DNA of 7,149 nt from an uncultured Ruminococcus sp. GTDB lineage: Bacteria > Bacillota_A > Clostridia > Oscillospirales > Ruminococcaceae. The stretch spans positions 1 through 7,149 of the forward strand of contig CAMYYQ010000051.1 in assembly GCA_947303535.1 (NCBI GenBank), read 5' to 3'. This document shows, one piece after another, positions 1-5,605 of this stretch (positions within the stretch are counted from its first letter, which is position 1; each line of letters opens with the position of its first letter). Both the position numbers and the translations under genes were made by a program. The notes below the pieces were generated by a model that saw nothing but the letters and a program-made list of their open reading frames with translations, ran no database searches and was not told where the DNA came from.

Positions 1-1
1 T

Positions 2-1309
2 GCCTTTGAAAAGGATCAGGTCTACCTCGACCTTGATGTTGACGAAGGACTTAAAAATATCGAGAATGTTTACGATTTCGGTCTGCGCAGCGATTCACAG
101 ACTTTCTCATACTGGGATCTTGCATACTACAACGGCAAATACTACAGCTATTTCGGCGTAGCTCCTGTGCTCACATTCTATTATCCCTACTATAAAATAA
201 CAGGCAAGTTACCAACACTGGCAATGGCAAACAATTTCTATACCGTGCTTGGTATATTCTTCATGTGCCTTGCAATACTTGCCACTGTAAAGCTGCTCAA
301 ATTAAAGCCCAAGCTCCTGCTCCTGCTCCTTATGCTGCCAACATCAGCTGCCGCAATGGGCTTCTGGACGGTCGGAAACGAGATAGACCGCTATACTCTG
401 CCGACTGTATCGGGACTATGCTTCCTGATGATAAGCTTATTCACAGGCATGACCGCCTGCACTATGACGAAAAAGAAGCTGAAGCCTGTACTGCTCCTCA
501 TAAGCGGAACTGCTCTCGCACTTTCAGTAGCTTCACGTCCTACAGTTGCTCTTTGCGCCGCTGTTCTTGTACCGTTCTTCATATGCATTCTCCTTGACAA
601 GAATGAAAAGCTCCCGTACCGTCTCGGACTTGCAGCAAGCTTTGTAGCTCCGCTCATTGTTGGTGCTGCACTTATAATGAAGTATAATGCCGCAAGATTC
701 GGTTCACCATTTGACTTTGGCGCTGCATATCAGCTCACAGTCAGCGATATCCACGCAAACACACTGAGACTTTCAAATCTCCCTTCTGCTATATACCATT
801 ATTTCTTGCAGCTGCCTGTAGCAAAGAACTCTTTCCCTTTCTTTGATTCTACAATATTCGGCTCTGAGAACTACGGCTCTTATGTCTATGCAGCACGAGG
901 ATTCGGTGCATTCGCTCTCGCTGTCATACTCTTCGGAACACTTCTCCAGCCTCAGGCTTTCGGACCGAAAACAAAGGAACTCAGCGACAGATGCAGAAGA
1001 TGGTTCTTAACTATATGCTTAGTCATGTCAGTGCTGATAGCATGGGCAGACTTCTGTCTTGGCGGATTCATCACACACTATTTATTCGACATCATGCCCC
1101 TTATGACATTTGCAGCTATGGTGGGAATATTCCGCGGCTGTTCAGATCCTTCCGCTCACAAGAGCAGATATGTACTTTCAGGCGTATCAATGGCACTTAC
1201 AGTTGTATTTGTCGTCGGACTGCTCTTTAACTGGAACGAGGGAACTCTTATGAAGCACTTCCCGAGCCTTATAGATACTCTTGAAGATGCAGTTATATTC
1301 TGGAAATAG
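2..1309 (+). CDS. Multi-pass membrane protein, GT39/PMT-like glycosyltransferase (5' truncated)
   Basis: The frame is open from base 2 to the TAG at 1307-1309, giving 435 visible residues. The start lies outside the window; the GTG at 167 is an internal Val codon, because the frame continues upstream without a stop and reads into the family-like segment YYNGKYYSYFGVAPV. The visible part has about eight or nine hydrophobic membrane segments separated by short Lys/Arg-rich loops. Recognisable pieces are a SRPT motif after a helix, a YNAARFGSPFDFGAAYQLT segment in the middle, and HYLFDIMPLM near the C-terminus. These resemble large bacterial membrane glycosyltransferases that use polyprenyl-phosphate sugars (GT-C fold, GT39/RgtA-like). 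The N-terminal loop that would carry the catalytic acidic residues is not in the window, so acceptor and donor cannot be inferred. It is convergent with the thiolase gene and shares the terminator at 1480-1506. The family call is moderate; the membrane nature is secure. Confidence 0.7.
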   Translation, partial: AFEKDQVYLDLDVDEGLKNIENVYDFGLRSDSQTFSYWDLAYYNGKYYSYFGVAPVLTFYYPYYKITGKLPTLAMANNFYTVLGIFFMCLAILATVKLLKLKPKLLLLLLMLPTSAAAMGFWTVGNEIDRYTLPTVSGLCFLMISLFTGMTACTMTKKKLKPVLLLISGTALALSVASRPTVALCAAVLVPFFICILLDKNEKLPYRLGLAASFVAPLIVGAALIMKYNAARFGSPFDFGAAYQLTVSDIHANTLRLSNLPSAIYHYFLQLPVAKNSFPFFDSTIFGSENYGSYVYAARGFGAFALAVILFGTLLQPQAFGPKTKELSDRCRRWFLTICLVMSVLIAWADFCLGGFITHYLFDIMPLMTFAAMVGIFRGCSDPSAHKSRYVLSGVSMALTVVFVVGLLFNWNEGTLMKHFPSLIDTLEDAVIFWK

Positions 1310-1423
1310 CAGCATGACGCTGCACCCTTTCTCCGCGCTGATTTTATTTCAAAAGTCATAATACGACCGCGAGAGAAAATACTTCAAGTTTAAATATCAT
1401 CGCGTGATAATATAACTAACAAA

Positions 1424-1446
1424 GTAGGGGCGGATATTATCCGCCC
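1424..1446 (+). repeat. GTAG-type REP-like palindromic element, copy A
   Basis: A GTAG tetranucleotide (1424-1427) is followed directly by a perfect 8-bp stem, GGGCGGAT (1428-1435) with ATCCGCCC (1439-1446), around a 3-nt loop. The same layout (GTAG, 8-bp stem, 3-nt loop, 23 nt in all) is seen three times on the minus strand at 5194-5330 with different stem sequences. A CTAC at 1452-1455 could extend the structure in this copy. It lies after the stop of the membrane-protein gene and before the terminator, so it would be in the 3' untranslated part of that transcript. Confidence 0.7.
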
Positions 1447-1479
1447 GTTACCTACAATAAAAAACTTTTTGAAAAAATG

Positions 1480-1506
1480 AAAGGACTGAGAAAATCTCAG
1501 TCCTTT
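1480..1506. terminator. Bidirectional Rho-independent terminator
   Basis: A perfect 12-bp stem, AAAGGACTGAGA (1480-1491) with TCTCAGTCCTTT (1495-1506), closes a 3-nt AAA loop. On the plus strand the run of T at 1504-1509 follows the stem. On the minus strand the stem is followed by CA and then six T (complement of 1472-1477). It sits between convergent genes and can end both the membrane-protein transcript and the three-gene operon coming from the right. Confidence 0.92.
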
Positions 1507-1585
1507 TTTCAATATCCGTGATACTTCACAAAACTCAGTCTGTGCTTTTGTTCAAAACACTGAATTCAAAAATTTATTTTCCGAT

Positions 1586-1607
1586 ATTCAATGTTTTTGC
1601 ATTGAAT
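1586..1607. repeat. AT-rich inverted repeat
   Basis: ATTCAATG (1586-1593) pairs with CATTGAAT (1600-1607) over a 6-nt loop. It lies downstream of the thiolase stop on the minus strand. It could be a weak 3' hairpin, but it is AT-rich and lacks a clean T run, so the site at 1480-1506 is the better terminator. Confidence 0.4.
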
Positions 1608-1660
1608 TCCACCATTTTTCAGCCCATTTACAAAAGAGCAACATAAATGAATATTCAAAT

Positions 1661-2794
1661 TTATTCCTTTACATCATCATACTTATCAAGGAAACGGTGA
1701 ACGCCCGCATTGTCCTTATAGGCGATGACTGTATTCACGTTGACATTTTCCACGCTTCGGAAGATATTCTTCTCAACCTGCGGATTGACCTTTTTAAGCT
1801 CTGCGATGAGATTTTTTATCTCCAGGCGCTTTGAAACCGAGCGGCTGTCGGGAGCACAGGTAGTACAGGTATCCGTGAATTTGCAGGCACACTGTATGAA
1901 ATGCAGGTCGTTATAGTCGCGCCAGTGCTTTATCTCGGCTTCTCTCACAAGATAAAGGGGACGTATAAGTTCCATGCCCTCAAAGTTTGTACTGTGGAGC
2001 TTCGGCATCATGGTCTGCACCTGTCCGCCGTAAAGCATACCCATGAGGATAGTCTCGATAACATCGTCGAAATGATGTCCGAGGGCAATTTTATTGCAGC
2101 CTAAAGCCTTTGCATGGCTGTAGAGATATCCACGGCGCATACGCGCGCATATGTAGCAGGGGTTCTTCTCGATATTGTACACAGAGTCGAATATATCAGA
2201 CTCGAATATATGCACGGGAATGGACATAGAACGGGCATTTTCCTCGATAACGCGGCGGTTCTCGGGACTGTAGCCCGGGTCCATAACAAGGAACACCAAC
2301 TCAAATGGGAACTTATCATGACGTTTCAGTTCCTGAAAAAGCTTAGCCATGAGCATTGAGTCCTTGCCGCCCGAAATACAGACTGCTATCTTGTCGTTTG
2401 GCTTTACAAGCTCATATTCGTTTATAGCCTTTGTGAACTTGCACCATATGGACTTCTTGAACTTCTTCCTGATACTCAGCTCCACAGCTTCCGTGACTTC
2501 CCTGTTCTCCATTTTTACGCGAAGCCAGTCAACATAGCCGCCCTCTAAATTATAAGCTTCAAAGCCTTTTTCACACAGCTTATCTGCGATATCCGCGCTG
2601 ATAATACCGCTGCGGCAGCATATTATGAGCTTTTTATCCTGTGGCAGCTCCGCGGAAAGTATCTCCTCCTGCGGAATATTCACAGCTCCGTCGATATGAC
2701 CGTACTCAAATGCTGAGCTGTCACGTATGTCTATGATCTTATACTCTGAAATATCGAGCTTTTCAAGCTCTGCGGCAGTAATGCCATTATTCAT
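1661..2794 (-). CDS. Rhodanese-TtcA fusion, probable tRNA 2-thiocytidine synthetase
   Basis: 377 residues in two parts. Residues 1-95 are a rhodanese domain (IIDIRDSSAFEYGHIDGAVNIP, then the active loop CRSGI with Cys60, then NLEGGYVDW). Residues about 110-377 are a PP-loop ATPase of the TtcA family: SGGKDS at 141-146, NPCYICARMRRG with Cys213 and Cys216, ALGHHFDD and YGGQVQTMMPKL. TtcA adenylates C32 of certain tRNAs and replaces its oxygen with sulfur, using a 4Fe-4S cluster held by a CxxC pair plus one later Cys. Here the later region has four candidates (Cys302, 304, 310, 313). E. coli TtcA is about 311 residues and has no rhodanese domain; here that domain probably hands a persulfide to the thiolase. 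The ATG is preceded by GAGGTG (2800-2805), which overlaps the stop of the kinase gene, and the gap is 9 nt. The exact tRNA substrate is not proven. Confidence 0.88.
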   Translation of the reverse strand: MNNGITAAELEKLDISEYKIIDIRDSSAFEYGHIDGAVNIPQEEILSAELPQDKKLIICCRSGIISADIADKLCEKGFEAYNLEGGYVDWLRVKMENREVTEAVELSIRKKFKKSIWCKFTKAINEYELVKPNDKIAVCISGGKDSMLMAKLFQELKRHDKFPFELVFLVMDPGYSPENRRVIEENARSMSIPVHIFESDIFDSVYNIEKNPCYICARMRRGYLYSHAKALGCNKIALGHHFDDVIETILMGMLYGGQVQTMMPKLHSTNFEGMELIRPLYLVREAEIKHWRDYNDLHFIQCACKFTDTCTTCAPDSRSVSKRLEIKNLIAELKKVNPQVEKNIFRSVENVNVNTVIAYKDNAGVHRFLDKYDDVKE

Positions 2795-2799
2795 TTAAA

Positions 2800-2805
2800 C
2801 ACCTC
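2800..2805 (-). promoter_or_regulatory. Ribosome binding site of the rhodanese-TtcA gene
   Basis: GAGGTG on the minus strand lies 5 nt before the ATG at 2794 and overlaps the TGA of the kinase gene (2804-2806). This supports the chosen start and suggests that translation of the two genes is coupled. Confidence 0.7.
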
Positions 2806-4474
2806 ATTGCTTTTTCTCTATAGGCAGCTCTACTGTGAAAACAGTTCCCTTTCCTGCCTCGCTCTCGACTCTTACAGTACCATTATGGTACATAACACCA
2901 TGCTTAACGATAGAAAGTCCGAGACCTGTACCCTTTATTTTCCGCGAACGGCTCTTGTCAACGCGGTAAAATCGCTCGAAAATACGTCCTATGTGCTGCT
3001 GCGGTATACCCATACCCGTATCGCTTACGGTTATGATAGCTCTTTGAGGTATATGGGATATCTTAACACTAAGGCTGCCGCCGCTGACATTGTACTTTAT
3101 TGCGTTATCGCAGAGATTGTAAAGTATCTCGCCAAGTATGGTTCGGCTTCCCATAAGTGACACCTTTTCGCCTGTAAGCTCTGTGGTCACTCCCTTTTCC
3201 TCTGCACTGAGCTTCAGTCTTTCAAGCACTTCCTCAGCAAGGCTGTACAGCTCAACACTTTCGTTCTCACGGGGAGCAGAGTCCTCGTCCAGCTTTGAAA
3301 GGGAAACTATATCGTTGATGAGATTGATGAGCCTTTCGGCTTCGCTGCGTATATTTCCACCGAACTGCGCAACGTCCTCCTGCTTGACCATACCGTTTGC
3401 AAGCATATCGGAAATTCCATAGATAGTAGTGAGGGGAGTTTTAAGCTCATGGGACACATTTGACGTAAACTCGCGGCGCATAGTCTCAAGCTCCTGCTTC
3501 TCCGTAACGTCCATGATGAACACCACAAGTCCGCAAACCATGTCGATACTGTTTGCAGGACTGGCAATTACCTCACGCTGACCGCCGCCTGTACGCAGTA
3601 TACACTCCGAACGCCTGCCGCCCAGAGCATTCATGATGCATCTTCTGAAATCCTCTGAATTATTGAGAGCATAAACGCTCTGACCTTCCGAAAACGCACC
3701 TGCTCCGAGGAGCTTTTTCGCACTGGTATTGCAGGTAAGTACATTCAGCTTTGGGTCTGTGATTATAAGTCCCTCGTCCATAGACTCTGTCATAAGTCCG
3801 AACTGCTCACGGCTGCTCTGTATCTCGTCCATCTGACGGCTTACCTTGCTGTTCTGGCTGCGGAGCTTTTCCAGCAGAGGAGCAAGCTCCTTATAGCTCT
3901 TTTTCGTGTCAGGGTGAGCAAGGTCGATATTATTGATAGGTCTTACGATGTTTCGCGCTACCCTCGTTGCCGCAAGAACAGAGAACACAACGACTGCAGC
4001 GAGTATGAGCAGCATAGGCTTCAATACTTTCAGAAGCTGAGCTTCAAGAGATATATGTACACCGGAAACTCTTATTACAGAGCGGTCTTTCAGCCTTACA
4101 GCGTAATTTATAGTCTTTTGCATGATAGTCTTTGAATAGCGTGACGAGCTTCCCTCGCCCTTTTCAAAGGCTTCGGATATCTCTTTTCTGTCGGAATGAT
4201 TTTCAAGCGATTCTGGAACTTCTTCCGTATCGAAAACCACCTGTCCGCGCTGATCTATCCATGTAACGCGGATATCATCGCCGAAATCGCTGCTTTTAAG
4301 AAAAACATCTCCCAGCTTTTCAACGGAAGATGATATTATTCGGGCATGGGTCTTGACTTCTTTTTCTGCCGTTTCCACCGATTTATCATACATTAGCGCA
4401 GTTACAAGCATTATAGCCGCTATGACCGATACAGCGCAGATAGTAATGATACTGATAAATATTTTTTTAGTCAA
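2804..4474 (-). CDS. PhoR-like sensor histidine kinase
   Basis: 556 residues from a TTG start at 4474. Upstream in-frame GTG codons at 4486 and 4504 would add 4 or 10 residues. TTG is preferred because it gives the usual MTKKIFISI opening, an AGGTG at 4484-4488 with 9-nt spacing, and only an 8-nt overlap with the regulator gene. Order (this numbering): TM1 about 10-28; extracytoplasmic sensor domain about 30-150 (WIDQRGQVVFDTEE, NHSDRKEI); TM2 about 154-172; a degenerate HAMP-like linker (NIVRPINNIDL); coiled coil; PAS domain about 226-325; HisKA with FTSNVSHELKTPLTT (phosphorylated His342); ATPase domain with N box (NLCDNAIKYN), G1 (DTGMGI), F box (IFERFYRVDKS) and G2 (GTGLGLSIVKH). All catalytic boxes are intact. 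It should autophosphorylate and pass phosphate to the regulator encoded just upstream. This architecture is that of Firmicutes PhoR/PnpS kinases, but a phosphate signal is inferred, not shown. Confidence 0.92.
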   Translation of the reverse strand: MTKKIFISIITICAVSVIAAIMLVTALMYDKSVETAEKEVKTHARIISSSVEKLGDVFLKSSDFGDDIRVTWIDQRGQVVFDTEEVPESLENHSDRKEISEAFEKGEGSSSRYSKTIMQKTINYAVRLKDRSVIRVSGVHISLEAQLLKVLKPMLLILAAVVVFSVLAATRVARNIVRPINNIDLAHPDTKKSYKELAPLLEKLRSQNSKVSRQMDEIQSSREQFGLMTESMDEGLIITDPKLNVLTCNTSAKKLLGAGAFSEGQSVYALNNSEDFRRCIMNALGGRRSECILRTGGGQREVIASPANSIDMVCGLVVFIMDVTEKQELETMRREFTSNVSHELKTPLTTIYGISDMLANGMVKQEDVAQFGGNIRSEAERLINLINDIVSLSKLDEDSAPRENESVELYSLAEEVLERLKLSAEEKGVTTELTGEKVSLMGSRTILGEILYNLCDNAIKYNVSGGSLSVKISHIPQRAIITVSDTGMGIPQQHIGRIFERFYRVDKSRSRKIKGTGLGLSIVKHGVMYHNGTVRVESEAGKGTVFTVELPIEKKQ

Positions 4475-5144
4475 TAATATCGTCACCTGCCTTATATCCG
4501 ACACCGCGTATGGTCTGTATGATGTCGCCGCAGTCTCCCAGCTTCTGACGCAGAGTCCTTATGTGGACATCAACTGTACGGCTTTCGCCTGCAAAGTCAT
4601 AGCCCCATATCTCTTTCAGAAGGTCATCGCGGGAAAAGACTTCTCCCCTGTGCTTCATAAGCAATATGAGCATATCATATTCTTTAAGGGTAAGCATTAC
4701 CTTGCTGCCGTCCGCAAATACCTCATGTTTTGAGGGATATACGGTTATTTTTCCTAATTCCAGCTTTTCGGAAGGGATATCGGAAGTACGGCGAAGAAGC
4801 GCCTTAATACGCGAAATAAGCTCTAAAGTGCCGAAAGGCTTTGCGATATAATCATCTGCACCGCTGTCCAGTCCCTCGACTTTATCAAGCTCCGAATCCT
4901 TTGCCGTGAGCATGATAACAGGGAGTTTCTGTGTCTCGGGATTGCTTCTAAGCTTTTTCAGCACCGAAAGACCGTCCTCCTCGGGTAGCATACGGTCAAG
5001 CAGCAGCAGCTCGGGCATCTCCTGCGCCATAGCTTCTCTGAGAGCAGAAGGCGTTTCAAAGCCTTTTGCGGTCATTCCCGAGCTTTCAAGGGCATATATA
5101 ACGAAGTTCCTTATACCTGCCTCATCTTCCAGCATATATATCAT
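4467..5144 (-). CDS. OmpR/PhoB-family response regulator
   Basis: 225 residues, full length for the family. Residues 1-118 form the receiver domain: acidic pair Glu6-Asp7 (MLEDE), phosphoacceptor Asp50 (LLLLDRMLPEEDG), Thr80 (MLTAKD) and Lys102 (AKPF). Residues about 125-222 form the winged-helix DNA-binding domain, with LTLKEYDMLILL, FSRDDLLKEIWG, SRTVDVHIRTLRQKLG and IQTIRGVGYK. The ATG at 5144 is preceded by AAGGAAGG (minus strand, about 5152-5159) at good spacing. It is first in the operon, and the partner kinase follows with a short overlap. Its likely promoter is at 5398-5426, about 250 nt upstream, leaving a long leader full of repeats. Context and domain type fit a PhoP/PhoB-like regulator; the regulon cannot be read from this window. 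Confidence 0.93.
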   Translation of the reverse strand: MIYMLEDEAGIRNFVIYALESSGMTAKGFETPSALREAMAQEMPELLLLDRMLPEEDGLSVLKKLRSNPETQKLPVIMLTAKDSELDKVEGLDSGADDYIAKPFGTLELISRIKALLRRTSDIPSEKLELGKITVYPSKHEVFADGSKVMLTLKEYDMLILLMKHRGEVFSRDDLLKEIWGYDFAGESRTVDVHIRTLRQKLGDCGDIIQTIRGVGYKAGDDIID

Positions 5145-5193
5145 AAAAACGCCTTCCTTTTCATTTTTATCAATTTACGAAATATAAACTTGC

Positions 5194-5216
5194 GGACGCG
5201 CAATGCGCGTCCCTAC
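5194..5216 (-). repeat. GTAG-type REP-like element, copy D
   Basis: Read on the minus strand: GTAG (5216-5213), then a perfect 8-bp stem GGACGCGC/GCGCGTCC around a 3-nt ATT loop. It is the copy closest to the response regulator start. Confidence 0.75.
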
Positions 5217-5252
5217 AGTACGTTCATGGTATTTATTGCGTAAGTTTTACAC

Positions 5253-5275
5253 GTGCTGCCAAAGGCAGCCCCTAC
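5253..5275 (-). repeat. GTAG-type REP-like element, copy C
   Basis: Read on the minus strand: GTAG (5275-5272), then an 8-position stem with 7 pairs (core GCTGCC/GGCAGC, one mismatch near the base) around a 3-nt TTT loop. The plus-strand flank CTACAGTGCGTTAATG (5272-5287) matches the flank of copy D (5213-5228) at 14 of 16 positions, so the copies share more than the hairpin. Confidence 0.72.
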
Positions 5276-5307
5276 AGTGCGTTAATGTTAATCGCATTAT
5301 AATTGAC

Positions 5308-5330
5308 GGGCGAACACTGTTCGCCCCTAC
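5308..5330 (-). repeat. GTAG-type REP-like element, copy B
   Basis: Read on the minus strand: GTAG (5330-5327), then a perfect 8-bp stem GGGCGAAC/GTTCGCCC around a 3-nt AGT loop. Its first stem bases and the CCCGT ending match copy A at 1424-1447. Confidence 0.75.
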
Positions 5331-5333
5331 AAG

Positions 5334-5377
5334 CTAACGGCTAAGGGCTAACGGCTTTCTTAGTTCTTAGCTCTTAG
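5334..5377. repeat. Heptamer tandem repeat with an inverted second half
   Basis: The plus strand reads CTAACGG, CTAAGGG, CTAACGG (5334-5354), two bases, then TTCTTAG, TTCTTAG, CTCTTAG (5357-5377). The second half is the reverse complement of CTAAGAA/CTAAGAG, so the array is three 7-nt units facing three units of the same type. Together the halves can fold into an imperfect hairpin. It abuts REP-like copy B and lies just downstream of the minus-strand promoter. Confidence 0.75.
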
Positions 5378-5397
5378 ATATAATGGCCACTCACTAT

Positions 5398-5426
5398 ATT
5401 ATACGTCTGTTCGGGAAAAAATTCAA
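5398..5426 (-). promoter_or_regulatory. Sigma-A type promoter of the two-component operon
   Basis: On the minus strand the -35 box TTGAAT (5426-5421) is followed by a 17-nt spacer and a perfect -10 box TATAAT (5403-5398). A start near 5391 would serve the response regulator, kinase and thiolase genes. The -35 box forms an 11-nt-period pair with TTAACA (5437-5432), which may be a PhoP-type site. Confidence 0.75.
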
Positions 5427-5497
5427 CCCCCTGTTAAAAACATCCGAAAATCCGCAAAAATGCGTCATAAATTTTTTGTGTATTTTTTAAAAAATAG

Positions 5498-5526
5498 TTG
5501 AATTTCTGCGCTGTTTATGTTATACT
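5498..5526 (+). promoter_or_regulatory. Sigma-A type promoter of the membrane protein-dehydrogenase-proB operon
   Basis: The -35 box TTGAAT (5498-5503), a 17-nt spacer and the -10 box TATACT (5521-5526) point right. A perfect AT palindrome, TATTTTTTAAAAAATA (5481-5496), sits just upstream, where an UP element would lie. A start near 5533 gives a leader of about 73 nt. Confidence 0.75.
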
Positions 5527-5557
5527 GTAATGTGCAGACTTTTGCAAATTTATAAAT

Positions 5558-5591
5558 TCCGCCGCATTTCAGATATACTACGGACGGCGGA
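5558..5591 (+). promoter_or_regulatory. Leader hairpin next to the ribosome binding site
   Basis: TCCGCCG (5558-5564) pairs with CGGCGGA (5585-5591) over a 20-nt loop. Its 3' arm takes up part of an SD-like GGAGG (5589-5593), while a second SD-like AGGAG (5596-5600), 5 nt before the ATG at 5606, stays free. It could tune translation of the first gene, but the loop is large and the effect is unproven. Confidence 0.4.
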
Positions 5592-5605
5592 GGTCAGGAG
5601 ATAAT

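Larger units (their letters stand above)
1310..1660. other. Intergenic region between convergent genes
   Basis: These 351 bases carry no credible gene. They hold a small GCAGC/GCTGC hairpin that overlaps the stop of the upstream gene (1309-1323), a GTAG-type REP-like hairpin (1424-1446), a strong bidirectional terminator (1480-1506) and an AT-rich hairpin (1586-1607). The part from about 1560 to 1660 is AT-rich and contains several TTCAA/TTGAA words. Confidence 0.7.
5145..5391 (-). promoter_or_regulatory. Predicted long 5' leader of the two-component operon
   Basis: If transcription begins about 7 nt after the -10 box at 5398-5403, the leader is about 250 nt. In transcript order it holds the inverted heptamer array (5377 to 5334), then three GTAG hairpins (5330-5308, 5275-5253, 5216-5194), then the ribosome site at about 5152-5159. 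No long ORF and no riboswitch class that I recognise is present. A role of the hairpins in RNA stability or attenuation is inference; they may simply be inserted repeats. Confidence 0.55.

Noticed and set aside
167..169. GTG as the start of the membrane-protein gene
   Set aside because: The frame is open upstream to the window edge and encodes family-like residues, and no SD precedes the GTG; the gene is truncated by the left edge.
391..657. Minus-strand ORF of 88 codons opposite the membrane-protein gene
   Set aside because: Low-complexity Arg/Ser-rich translation antisense to membrane helices; typical shadow ORF.
1396..1410. TATCA/TGATA hairpin as a terminator
   Set aside because: The stem is only 5 bp and AT-rich with no T run; the much stronger site at 1480-1506 follows.
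2114..2359. Plus-strand ORF of 81 codons opposite the thiolase gene
   Set aside because: It is antisense to the conserved PP-loop region, has no recognisable motif and no sign of its own promoter.
4353..4733. Plus-strand ORF of 126 codons over the kinase-regulator junction
   Set aside because: It overlaps conserved codons of both real genes in antisense and shows no family motif.
5141..5164. Seven-codon minus-strand leader peptide (MKRKAFL) whose TGA overlaps the regulator ATG
   Set aside because: Its ATG has no SD, and its codons mostly coincide with the ribosome site of the regulator gene; the ATGA overlap is probably chance.
5192..5330. CRISPR-like repeat array
   Set aside because: The spaced units are hairpins with different stem sequences, only three copies, and no cas gene is near; CRISPR repeats would be nearly identical.
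5145..5391. Riboswitch or T-box in the long leader
   Set aside because: No T-box sequence, no conserved riboswitch core I recognise, and no terminator/antiterminator pair with a T run before the regulator gene; the structure is explained by repeats.
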